Shown one piece after another: positions 16,323-24,665 of a stretch of 30,608 bases of DNA (within the stretch, counting starts at the first letter, position 1; each line of letters begins with the position of its first letter). The stretch comes from a virus. Below the pieces are notes generated by a model. It saw nothing but the letters and a program-made list of their open reading frames with translations. It did not search any database and was not told where the DNA came from. Both the position numbers and the translations under genes were made by a program. The stretch lies in IMG/VR virus record IMGVR_UViG_3300043425_000757, positions 1 through 30,608 of that record; one strand, given 5' to 3'.

Positions 16323-16727
16323 ATGGAATCCTTCGACCTCAGTCAATTCGAAGTCGCCGAAATCGGCGTGCTGGAAGTCCTCAACGTCAAGGACGAACCG
16401 CTGCTGCACAACGGCGAGCCGGTGCGCATTCACCTCTACGGCCCTGGCAGCACGCAGTTTGTGCGCGCCCAGGCCAAGGCTGATGCCGCGTCTCAGCAGC
16501 GCACCTTTGCCGCCCTGCGCGGCAAGGTCAACAAGACCGCCATTGATGACCAGCGTGAAGATCTGGTCATCAAGCTCGCAGCCTGCACCGCCCAGGTGGA
16601 GAACTTCCCGATCCCGGGCGGCGCTGAAGCGCTGTACCGCAACGCGAAGCTCGGCTACATCACCAACCAGGTGGTGAAGTACCTGGACGACTGGGCAAAT
16701 TTTCAGCAACCGTCGCCGAAGAGCTGA
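16323..16727 (+). CDS. Tail assembly chaperone, G-like
   Basis: This 134-aa protein occupies the position of lambda G, between tail tube and tape measure. It opens MESFDLSQFEVAEIGVLEVLN and has the helical core typical of tail assembly chaperones (REDLVIKLAACTAQVENFP, ALYRNAKLGYITNQVVKYLDDWANF). It coats the tape measure during tail assembly and is not in the finished tail. The heptamer A-AAT-TTT at 16697-16703, in the correct phase, allows a -1 shift into the frame that runs to 17224. The unshifted protein ends only seven codons after the slip site. Confidence 0.85.
   Translation: MESFDLSQFEVAEIGVLEVLNVKDEPLLHNGEPVRIHLYGPGSTQFVRAQAKADAASQQRTFAALRGKVNKTAIDDQREDLVIKLAACTAQVENFPIPGGAEALYRNAKLGYITNQVVKYLDDWANFQQPSPKS
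16697..16703 (+). promoter_or_regulatory. Programmed -1 frameshift site
   Basis: The sequence AAATTTT lies in phase A AAT TTT relative to the chaperone frame (GCA-AAT-TTT), a perfect X-XXY-YYZ heptamer. The zero frame stops at 16725-16727, while the -1 frame is open from the slip to 17224. Lambda uses the same logic at G/T. A small 5-bp hairpin (16720-16724 with 16729-16733) lies downstream and may or may not help. Confidence 0.8.
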
Positions 16728-17224
16728 CGCTCTACGCGCGCCAACTCGCATGGCTGCATGCAAGCGTCGATCAACCCGAACCGGCCCGCTCCAAGGGCGC
16801 ATCGGCGGCCCGCGCAAAGCAGCCTGCTCGCGTCTCCCGGCTGGAGCGCCTGGAGCGTGACGGCAAGCCTCTGCCGCTGCCGCCGCTCGATCACGCCCAA
16901 CTGCTGGCCCGCTGGTTCACTGAAGTGGGCCCTTGCAGTAACGGCGCCATGGGCACGGTACCTGTGGGCTGGGGCGAGATGGCGCAGTGGGTGCGGCTCA
17001 CCGGCACGCCCTTGCAGCCCTGGCAAGCCCGCGCCTTGCGCGCAGCCAGCGGCGCCTACGTCTCGCAGATGCACGAGTCCAGCGACCCCGCCTGCCCGGC
17101 GCCCTGGCTGGCTGTGCCTGAAGACGAAGAGCGCGAGCGCGTGGCTCGCCAGGTGCGCAACATCTTTGGCGGCCGCAAAACGCCGCGCGCTGCAAGCCCT
17201 GACGTTTCAGCCAACCCGCCTTGA
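16703..17224 (+). CDS. T domain of the G/GT chaperone (frameshift product)
   Basis: This is the -1 frame continuation of the tail chaperone, 173 codons from the slip site. Joined product: 127 residues of G plus 173, about 300 aa. It begins SATVAEELTLYARQLAWL, which continues the helical pattern of G directly across the junction. It then has a basic linker and the segment LDHAQLLARWFTEVGPC, and ends NIFGGRKTPRAASPDVSANPP. There is no start codon with a Shine-Dalgarno near the beginning. A gene caller would pick the ATG at 16925, which would cut off 74 codons of apparent coding sequence. In lambda, gpGT links the tape measure to tube subunits; the same role is likely here. Confidence 0.8.
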   Translation, partial: SATVAEELTLYARQLAWLHASVDQPEPARSKGASAARAKQPARVSRLERLERDGKPLPLPPLDHAQLLARWFTEVGPCSNGAMGTVPVGWGEMAQWVRLTGTPLQPWQARALRAASGAYVSQMHESSDPACPAPWLAVPEDEERERVARQVRNIFGGRKTPRAASPDVSANPP

Positions 17225-17236
17225 GGTGAGCCTGCC

Positions 17237-20200
17237 ATGAGCAACATCGGCATTTCGCTCACCGGAGATGACCGACAGCTGCTGCAGATCCTGCAGCAGA
17301 TGGAAGGCCACCTCAAGCACATCAACGATGTGGCGCAGAAAGCCATGCGCGGCACCAATGCCGCAGCAGAGCAGGCCGCGCAGGCTTTCAGGGGCGTGCA
17401 ACAGGCCGCAGGTGGCGCCGCACAGGCCGCAGCCGAGGCCAGCAGCGCCATGTCGGGCTACACCGTGCAAAGCCGCGAGGCCCGTGTGGAAGCCAACCTG
17501 CTGCGCCAGGCTAACCGCCAGCTTTCCATGCAGATGACCGATGTGGTCACCAGCCTGGCCAGCGGCATGCCCGCCTGGATGGTGTTCATCCAGCAGGGCG
17601 GGCAGATCCGTGATTCATACGGCGGGGTAGGGCAGGCCTTGCGAGGTGTGGGCACGTATCTGCGCACGCTGATCAACCCGCTCACGGCCGCTGCGGCGGT
17701 GCTGGCTGCATTTGGCGCGGCCGCGTTTGTGGGCGCGCGTGAAATGGACGCCTACGTCAAGGCCCTCACGCTCAGCGGCAACGCTGCGGGCGTCACGGCC
17801 GGCGCGCTGGACCAGATGGCCGCCCGCATTGACAACGTGGCCGGCACGCAAGGCCGCGCCGCGGAGGTGCTGGCGCTGATTGCCGCCAATGGCGACATCG
17901 GCGCTGCAAGCCTGGAGCGCGTGGCGCAGGCCGCCATCCAACTGGAGCGGGCCGGCGGCCCGGCCGCTGAAGAGACCGTCAAGCAATTCGCTGCCCTGGG
18001 CAAAGACCCGGTGGATGCATCGCTCAAGCTCAACGAAAGCACACGGTTTCTTACGGTGTCGCTGTATGAGCAGATCAAGGCCCTGCAAAACCAAGGCCGC
18101 ACGGCCGAGGCCGCCGCCGTGGCCATGGCCGGCTACGCCACCACGGTGGAGCAGCGCACCGGTACGCTGGAAGGCCAGCTCGGCTACATCGAGCGCGCTT
18201 GGCGCGCTGTAAAAGATGGCGCCAAGGAGGCCTGGGACGCGATGCTGGGGCTGGGCCGTCAGGGCAGCCCTGAAAAGCAACTGGCCGACATCCAACGGCG
18301 TATTGCAGAAGTCACCACCAATCAGGCGGATGCCCGCTCAGACAATCGCGCCCGCTATCTGCCCATGCTGGACGCCCTGCGCTTGCAGGAAGGGCTGCTG
18401 CAAGAGCAGATCCGGCTACAGCGCAAAGGCCTGGATGTACAACACCAGCAAGCCGAAGCCGTCAAAGCACGCTCCGAGTGGGACCGCGCCGGCAACAAGC
18501 TGCTGACAGACGCCGAAAAGCTGGAGCGCGAGATCGTCGAGGCCCGCCGCCAGGGCGTGGCCGCTGGCATGAGCCAGGAAGCGATTGAAAAGCGCATCGC
18601 CGCCATCCGCGCGGCCAACGCGCCCAAGGCCAGCACGCAAGAGATGGACGCTGCAGCCAAGGCCACGGCTGACGCGCTCAAGGCTCACGACAAGTACGTA
18701 GAAAGCCTGGTCAAAGGCGTGGCCGCGGCCACCAAGGAAAACCAGGCCCTGGCCGACCAGGTGGCGCAGGTGCGCCTGGGCCAGCAGGCTTATGCCGAGC
18801 TGCTGAACGTGCGCGAAGAAGAGCAAGCCGTCCTGCTGGACTTGCAAGCCATCCGCGCGCTGGACCGCAACCTGGACGCCAAGGAGTACGAAGCCCTCAA
18901 GGCCCAGGCCGCCGCCATCCGCGAGCGCATCAACCTGCGCAAGGCCCTGGCCAATGCCACGGCGGAAGCCGCCGACCGCGAGATCATGGCCCGCCGCAGC
19001 GCCCTGAAAGACCAGGACGCGCTAGACATCATCGACACCGAGCGCCTGAAGAACTCGCAGTCCATCATCGACGCCATCAACCGCGAAGCCGAAGCGCTGC
19101 AGATGAGCAACATCGAGCGCGAAGTGGCCATCGCCCTGCTCGCGGCTGAGGCTCGCGGTATCAAGACCGGCAGCTACGAGTACGAGGAGTACGCCAAGAA
19201 CATCCGCGCGGCCATCGTCAACCGCGAAACCGTGCGCGCCAGCATTGCGCAGACCAAGACCATTGAGGAAGAGTGGCGCCGCACTGCAGACCAGATCGGC
19301 CAGTCGCTGACGGATGCGCTGATGACGGGCGGCAAGAGCGCCTGGGAGTACATCAAGGGGTTGTTCCGGTCCATGGTGCTGCGGCCTGTGATCCAGGCGG
19401 TGGTCAACCCCATCGTGGGTGCCACCCAGGCTGCAGTCGGCTCAGCCCTCGGCCTTTCTGCAGGATCTGCAGCCGCTGGGACAGCGTTTGGCAACGCGGC
19501 AGGCGCGGCCATTGGCTCGGCCATCTTCGGCTCCAGCGCGGCCTACGGTGCAGCCATCGGCACCACCAGTGTGGCCGCGGGCTCACAGGCCGCCATGCTG
19601 GCAGCACAGACGGGCAGCTTCGGTGCGGCGGGTTTGACGGCCACCAGCAGCGCCGCCGCAGGCGCCGGGTCGGGGTTCATGGCCACCGCCGCAGCCGCCG
19701 GGCCCTACGTGCTGGCCGCGCTGGCCGTGCTCAACGCTGTGGGCGCCTTCCGCTCCAAAAAGATCGTCGGCGGCGGCCTCACCGGCACCCTGGGCGAAGG
19801 CGACATCCAGAGCTACGACCTGCAGCGCCGCGGCGGCACGCTGTTCGACGGGCCCGACTACAGCATGGTCAACCAGCAGGTGAGCGCTGAAAGCCGCGCC
19901 ATCCAGACCGCCTACGAGGCACTGCGCACCAACGCCGCCAGCATGGCCGAGTCGCTGGGCCTGAGCGGTGACGCCGTGCGCAGCTTCACCACGCAGCTGG
20001 GCACCGACATCCTGCACAACGACCTGTCAGCCCGGGGCATCAAGCTCGATGGCCTGTCGCCTGAAGAGGCCGCCGCCAAGGTGCAGGGCGCGCTCAATCA
20101 GGCCAACGAAGACCTGGCCGCGTTTGTGCTGGGCGCCAGCCGCACCGTGACCGAGACCATCACCAGCAGCGTGGAAGACTGGGCCGAAGGCGAGCAAGGC

Positions 20201-23200
20201 TCCTACCTGCGCGGCTACCTCGAACAGGTCACCGAAGTCACCCGCACCATCGAAGCCACGGGCGTGAGCTACCGCCGCGAAGGCGAGACCAACGTCCAGA
20301 CCCTGCAGCGCCTGGCCAGCAGCCTGGCCACCGTCAACCCCGCGCTCGACGTGCTGGGCCTGAACCTCTACGCCACCAGCCTGGCCGGCGCAGACCTGGC
20401 CAGCCAACTGGCTGACGCCTTCGGCGGCCTTGAGGCCTTTGGCCAAGCCGCCGCCAGCTACTACTCGGAGTTCTACAGCGAGGCCGAGCGCACCGCCAAG
20501 ACCACAGAGCAGCTCACCAAGGCGCTGGGCGATATGGGCCTGACCCTGCCCGCCACCCGCGACGCCTACCGCCAGCTGGTGGAAGCGCAAGACCTCAACA
20601 CCGAGGCCGGCCGCAAAAACTTTGCCGCCCTGGTGCAGCTCAGCGGCACGTTCGCCGAGATCACGCCTGTGGTGGAAGACCTGGCCGACGCGGGAGAAAA
20701 CGCCACCGAGACCCTGCGCAGCGCCGCCGACATCCTGCGCGAGCGCCAGGGACTGGAGCGCGAGCTGCTGCAGCTGCAGGGCGACACCACAGCCCTGCGG
20801 GCCCTGGATCGTGCCGCCCTAGACGCCTCCAACCAGGCGCTCTTTGACCAAATCACCGCGCTGCAAGACAGCCAAGCCGCTGCGGCCGCTGCGGCAGACG
20901 CCGAGCGCTCCCTGGCCGCCGAGCGTGACCGCATCGCGCAAGAGCGTGCCGGCCTGGAGCGCCAGCTGCTGGAGCTGCAGGGCAACACCACGGCACTGCG
21001 CGCCCTGGACCGTGCTGCGCTGGACGCCAGCAACCGCGCCCTGTACGACCAGATCACGGCGCTGCAAGACAGCCAGGCCGCCACCGCAGCCGCCGCCCAG
21101 GCCGCGCAAGAGGCCGCAGACGCGGAGCGCGCCCTGGCCGCTGAGCGTGACCGCATCGCGCAAGAGCGCGCCGGCCTGGAGCGGCAACTGCTGCAACTGC
21201 AGGGCGACACCAACGCCCTGCGAGCGCTGGACCGCGCGGCGCTGGACGCGAGCAACCGAGCGCTCTTTGACCACATCACCGCGCTGCAAGACAGCCAGGC
21301 CGCCACCGCAGCCGCCGCCCAGGCTGCGCAAGAGGCCGCAGACGCCGAGCGCGCCCTGGCCGCCGAGCGTGACCGCATCGCGCAAGAGCGTGCCGGCCTC
21401 GAGCGCCAACTGCTGCAGCTGCAGGGCGACACCACGGCATTGCGTGCCCTGGACCGCGCTGCGCTGGACGAGTCCAACCGCGCGCTCTTTGACCAGATCA
21501 CCGCGCTGCAGGACAGCCAGGCCGCCGCCGCCGCTGCAGCACAAGCCCAGCGCGAGTACGCCCAGGCGGTGGAGACCGCCCAAGCCAATGTGGAGCGCGC
21601 CCGCGCCGCCGTTGAAAGCGCCGAAGCCGGCGTCAACGCCGTGCGCGAGGCGGGCACCAGCGCCTACCTAAGCGCCCAGGACCGCGTGGCCGCGGCGCAG
21701 GCCCGCATTGCCGAGATCAACGCCCAAATGGCCAACGAGGCGCGCGACGCTGCACTGCGGGTGCGCGAGCTGGGCACCAGCCTGCAGCAGTTCGTGACGG
21801 GTGAGTTTTCCACGCCGTCTCAATCCTTTGGCGCCCTGTTGCGCAAAGCCCTGGGCGGCGACACCGAGGCCATGCAGGGCCTGCCAGAAGCCGCGCGCGC
21901 GGCCATTGACGTGTCTCGCTCCTCAGCGCGCACCAGTGCCCAGGCTGCCATCGAGCGCGCCCGCATCCTCAGCAGCGTGGCTGAGGTGGCCGCAGTGGCT
22001 GCCGCCACCGCTGTGCCAGCAGGAGCCGCCGAGGTAAACCCCATGACCGCCGCCACCGCAGAGCTGGCCGCCGCCCAGGCCGAGCTGGCGGATGCGCTGA
22101 GTGTGGCCAACACCATAGGCGCGCCGCTCACACGCAAGGTGGAGGATCTGCTGGAGCGCTTTACCGCCGCGCAAGAGGTGCTGGCCAAGGCGCAAACAGA
22201 CTACGCCGCGGCGCAGCAGGTGCTGGCTGACATCAAGCTCAACACCGGCAACACCGTGACCGAGGTGACCAAGCTGCAAGGACTGGCCGCCAAAGCCGAG
22301 CTGGAAGTGCAACTCAAAGCCGTGGCAGAAAGCAACCTGCCAGACGACATCAAGGCGCTGATCGCAGACAAAGGCAAGACCTACACCGCCACCATCACAG
22401 CCGTGATGGACTCTGCGCTGACGGACGCAGAAAAGACGCTGCTGCTGGAAGCCAACAGCACCGGCCTGCGCTCGGTCATCTTGAGCAGCGCGTTCAAGAA
22501 CGTATTGACGGCCCAGGAGCAGCAAGCCCTGATGGCAGTCGATGAAACGGTCTTGCGCACCATCCAAGCCGTGGTGAGCACCGGCACGCTCACCAATGAC
22601 CAAAAGCTGCTGCTGCAGCAACAGTCTGAAACCGTCAGAAGAACCATTCAGACGCTGGTGGACTCCAGCGCGTTGACCGACGAGCAAAAGCGCATCCTTG
22701 GCCTGGTCACCAGCAGCACCAGCAGCACGCTCACTTTGTCGGGCACGCTGACGTTTGACCCCAGCAACTCCCTGCAAAGCATCTTCAACAACATCAGCGC
22801 CAGCAACGCCATGCTGGCCCGCCTGGTGCTGTCGCAGGTCAACCCCGCCACCAGCACCGTGGGCCAAAAGGCCAGCGCCTATGCCGGGCTGCGGCAGATG
22901 TACTCGGATGCCGACACGCGGCGCATTGTGGAAGTGCAGTTTGGCCCGCAAACCAATGAGGCCTGGGCGGCGCTGAAGCAGGCCGCTGGCTTTGCCACGG
23001 GCGGCGTGTTCACCAACGGCCTAGTGACCAGCGCCACTGCTTTCCCCATGGGGGTCATGGGCGAGGCCGGTCCTGAAGCCATCATGCCCCTGGGCCGCGG
23101 CGCCGACGGCAGCCTGGGCGTGCAGATGCTGGGCAACAGCACGCGCCGCGACGAGGTTTTGGTGGCCGAGATCCGCGCCCTGCGCGCTGAAGTCACCGAG

Positions 23201-23308
23201 CTGCGTGCCGAAGCCCGCTCCACGGCCGTGGCCACCAACAAGACCGCGCGCATCCTGGACCGCGTCACGCCTGACGGCAACAGCTTGCAAACGGTGGCCG
23301 CCGCATGA
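17237..23308 (+). CDS. Tail tape measure protein
   Basis: A 2023-aa tape measure. N-terminal about 330 residues match the lambda gpH type (QMTDVVTSLASGMPAWMVFIQQGGQI, YERIERAWRAVKDG-like segment at about 315). Long coiled-coil helices follow (about 340-690), then an Ala/Gly-rich hydrophobic region (about 712-838) that may insert in the host membrane. Residues about 1172-1434 hold four tandem repeats of 67-74 aa (LERQLLQLQG, ALRALDRAALDASN, ITALQDSQAA). A second set of about 35-aa repeats lies around 1695-1834 (SALTDAEKTLLLEA type). The C-terminus has the lambda-like FATGGVF and MGEAGPEAIMPLGRG. GAGGTGAG at 17223-17230 is the ribosome-binding site. Lambda gpH is 853 aa, so a tail near 300 nm is implied if length scales. 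Confidence 0.93.
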   Translation: MSNIGISLTGDDRQLLQILQQMEGHLKHINDVAQKAMRGTNAAAEQAAQAFRGVQQAAGGAAQAAAEASSAMSGYTVQSREARVEANLLRQANRQLSMQMTDVVTSLASGMPAWMVFIQQGGQIRDSYGGVGQALRGVGTYLRTLINPLTAAAAVLAAFGAAAFVGAREMDAYVKALTLSGNAAGVTAGALDQMAARIDNVAGTQGRAAEVLALIAANGDIGAASLERVAQAAIQLERAGGPAAEETVKQFAALGKDPVDASLKLNESTRFLTVSLYEQIKALQNQGRTAEAAAVAMAGYATTVEQRTGTLEGQLGYIERAWRAVKDGAKEAWDAMLGLGRQGSPEKQLADIQRRIAEVTTNQADARSDNRARYLPMLDALRLQEGLLQEQIRLQRKGLDVQHQQAEAVKARSEWDRAGNKLLTDAEKLEREIVEARRQGVAAGMSQEAIEKRIAAIRAANAPKASTQEMDAAAKATADALKAHDKYVESLVKGVAAATKENQALADQVAQVRLGQQAYAELLNVREEEQAVLLDLQAIRALDRNLDAKEYEALKAQAAAIRERINLRKALANATAEAADREIMARRSALKDQDALDIIDTERLKNSQSIIDAINREAEALQMSNIEREVAIALLAAEARGIKTGSYEYEEYAKNIRAAIVNRETVRASIAQTKTIEEEWRRTADQIGQSLTDALMTGGKSAWEYIKGLFRSMVLRPVIQAVVNPIVGATQAAVGSALGLSAGSAAAGTAFGNAAGAAIGSAIFGSSAAYGAAIGTTSVAAGSQAAMLAAQTGSFGAAGLTATSSAAAGAGSGFMATAAAAGPYVLAALAVLNAVGAFRSKKIVGGGLTGTLGEGDIQSYDLQRRGGTLFDGPDYSMVNQQVSAESRAIQTAYEALRTNAASMAESLGLSGDAVRSFTTQLGTDILHNDLSARGIKLDGLSPEEAAAKVQGALNQANEDLAAFVLGASRTVTETITSSVEDWAEGEQGSYLRGYLEQVTEVTRTIEATGVSYRREGETNVQTLQRLASSLATVNPALDVLGLNLYATSLAGADLASQLADAFGGLEAFGQAAASYYSEFYSEAERTAKTTEQLTKALGDMGLTLPATRDAYRQLVEAQDLNTEAGRKNFAALVQLSGTFAEITPVVEDLADAGENATETLRSAADILRERQGLERELLQLQGDTTALRALDRAALDASNQALFDQITALQDSQAAAAAAADAERSLAAERDRIAQERAGLERQLLELQGNTTALRALDRAALDASNRALYDQITALQDSQAATAAAAQAAQEAADAERALAAERDRIAQERAGLERQLLQLQGDTNALRALDRAALDASNRALFDHITALQDSQAATAAAAQAAQEAADAERALAAERDRIAQERAGLERQLLQLQGDTTALRALDRAALDESNRALFDQITALQDSQAAAAAAAQAQREYAQAVETAQANVERARAAVESAEAGVNAVREAGTSAYLSAQDRVAAAQARIAEINAQMANEARDAALRVRELGTSLQQFVTGEFSTPSQSFGALLRKALGGDTEAMQGLPEAARAAIDVSRSSARTSAQAAIERARILSSVAEVAAVAAATAVPAGAAEVNPMTAATAELAAAQAELADALSVANTIGAPLTRKVEDLLERFTAAQEVLAKAQTDYAAAQQVLADIKLNTGNTVTEVTKLQGLAAKAELEVQLKAVAESNLPDDIKALIADKGKTYTATITAVMDSALTDAEKTLLLEANSTGLRSVILSSAFKNVLTAQEQQALMAVDETVLRTIQAVVSTGTLTNDQKLLLQQQSETVRRTIQTLVDSSALTDEQKRILGLVTSSTSSTLTLSGTLTFDPSNSLQSIFNNISASNAMLARLVLSQVNPATSTVGQKASAYAGLRQMYSDADTRRIVEVQFGPQTNEAWAALKQAAGFATGGVFTNGLVTSATAFPMGVMGEAGPEAIMPLGRGADGSLGVQMLGNSTRRDEVLVAEIRALRAEVTELRAEARSTAVATNKTARILDRVTPDGNSLQTVAAA
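20750..21540 (+). repeat. Four tandem repeats in the tape measure gene
   Basis: Unit starts at about 20750, 20951, 21173 and 21395, giving periods of 201, 222 and 222 nt. All are multiples of 3. Each unit codes a heptad-like helix with LERQLLQLQG, ALRALDRAALDASNRAL, ITALQDSQAA and ERALAAERDRIAQERAG; the last unit is incomplete. The DNA copies are close enough for homologous recombination, which would lengthen or shorten the protein in whole units. Confidence 0.85.
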
Positions 23309-24195
23309 AAGTCATCGCTCCCACCACCTTTGTGGCCGCCACGCACCTGGTGAGCAGCACGGCCACAGAAACCTACGCGGCCTACAACGCAGGCACCACC
23401 TACGCCAAAGACGCCTTCGTCGACTACGGCACGCACATCTACCAGAGCCTGGTCAACAGCAATACCGGCAACCAACCCGACATTTCGCCCACGTTTTGGG
23501 TGCTGGTCGGCCCGGACAACACGCACGCGATGTTTGATGACCAGATCAGCACCGCTACGGTGTCGGCCACGCCGCTGACCGTGGTGCTGGCCACCGGGCT
23601 GTGCAACGCGCTGGCGCTGTTTGGCCTGGTCGGCAGCCAGGTGCAGGTAAGCATCACCGATGGCGCTGGCGGGCCCAGTATCTACAGCCGCACGGTCAGC
23701 CTGGACGGCACGTTCATCTACGACTGGTACCAGTATTTCTTTGAGCCGTATCTGCAGATCGAGGAGCTGGTGCTGACGGATCTGCCGCCGTACCCCAACG
23801 CGCGCATGACGGTCACGCTGTCGGACCCCAGCACGGTGCAGGTGGGCCAGCTGGTGTGGGGCACCCAGTACGAGCTGGGAGATGCGGAGCACGGCGCCTC
23901 GGTGGGCATCATCGACTACAGCCGCAAGGACACCGACGAGTTTGGTACCACCACCTTTGTCGAGCGCAACTTCAGCAAGCGCATGACCGCGCGCCTGATG
24001 CTGGACACCGCGCAGATCGCCCGTGTGCAGCAGGTGCTGGCCCGCGTGCGCTCCAAGCCCAGCGTGTGGGTGGGCGTGCCAGGTGATGAGCTGTTCCGGC
24101 CGCTGACGGTCTACGGCTTCTACCGGGACTTTTCCATCGACATCGCCTACCCCACAAAGAGCTATTGCAGCCTCGAAATTGAAGGACTGGTCTGA
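23305..24195 (+). CDS. Distal tail protein with carbohydrate-binding-like segment
   Basis: This encodes 296 aa, overlapping the tape measure stop by 4 nt (ATGA). Residues about 24-70 (YNAGTTYAKDAFVDYGTHIYQSL, NTGNQPD, TFWVLVG) look like a small chitin-binding (CBM5/12-type) module. The remainder is beta-rich (SRTVSLDGTFIYDWYQYFF, NARMTVTLSDPSTVQVGQLVWG, YGFYRDFSIDIAYPTKSYCSLEIEGLV) and resembles tail proteins that follow the tape measure in phages lacking gpM/L. It probably closes the tail tube and carries the fibre proteins. No lambda L, K, I or J homologue follows, so it may do part of their work. Confidence 0.7.
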   Translation: MKVIAPTTFVAATHLVSSTATETYAAYNAGTTYAKDAFVDYGTHIYQSLVNSNTGNQPDISPTFWVLVGPDNTHAMFDDQISTATVSATPLTVVLATGLCNALALFGLVGSQVQVSITDGAGGPSIYSRTVSLDGTFIYDWYQYFFEPYLQIEELVLTDLPPYPNARMTVTLSDPSTVQVGQLVWGTQYELGDAEHGASVGIIDYSRKDTDEFGTTTFVERNFSKRMTARLMLDTAQIARVQQVLARVRSKPSVWVGVPGDELFRPLTVYGFYRDFSIDIAYPTKSYCSLEIEGLV

Positions 24196-24197
24196 CC

Positions 24198-24665
24198 ATG
24201 CCCACCTCACCCACCCCCATCACCACGCTGCCCACGGCGCCCAGCCGGGCAGACCCGGCCAACTTTGCCACCCGGGCTGATGCCTTTCTCGGCCAGCTGC
24301 CCACCTTTGGCACGCAGGCCAATGCGGTGGCCTCGGTCACGTACACCAACGCCGTGGAAGCACTGGCCAGCGCCAATGCTGCGCAGGCTGACCGCATCCT
24401 GGCGCAGGCGGCCCTGGCCGGCATCACGGCGCAAAGCCCAGCGGTCAACGCGGCGGCTGCAGCTGCCAGCGCAGCCGCCGCAGCCGCCTCGGCGGCAGTG
24501 GCACAGGCTGTCAGCCCCGACAGCCCGGTGCGCTTCAACACCCGCCGCATCGACGCCGCCTTGACCATTCCCAGCGCCTACAACGCCGGGTCCACCGGGC
24601 CCATCGCCATCGCTGACGGCATCACCGTCACCGTTCAAGACAACGCCACCTGGAGCATTCAATGA
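24198..24665 (+). CDS. Tail fibre adaptor, Ala-rich coiled coil
   Basis: A 155-aa protein. The N-terminus (PTAPSRADPANFATRADAFLGQLPTFGTQANAV) is the common start of phage tail fibre proteins. A helical Ala-rich stretch (about 55-105) suits a trimeric coiled coil. The last 40 residues (RRIDAALTIPSAYNAGSTGPIAIADGITVTVQDNATWSIQ) are the short beta cap often found at the end of fibres. GAAGGA at 24181-24186 could be its ribosome-binding site. It overlaps the DGR target gene by 4 nt (ATGA), so the two products are likely made together and probably meet in the virion, with this one as anchor for the variable protein. Confidence 0.7.
   Translation: MPTSPTPITTLPTAPSRADPANFATRADAFLGQLPTFGTQANAVASVTYTNAVEALASANAAQADRILAQAALAGITAQSPAVNAAAAAASAAAAAASAAVAQAVSPDSPVRFNTRRIDAALTIPSAYNAGSTGPIAIADGITVTVQDNATWSIQ

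Noticed and set aside
16925-17224. Independent gene starting at the ATG of 16925
   Set aside because: The frame is open and protein-like upstream to the slip site, and the phase and slippery heptamer fit a -1 fusion better. A separate short product is not excluded.
23305-24661. A second DGR variable region in neighbouring tail genes
   Set aside because: I looked for the conserved TR words (such as GTCTGGGCGCTG and ATCGGGTTGCGTGCC) elsewhere and found them only in the VR and TR.
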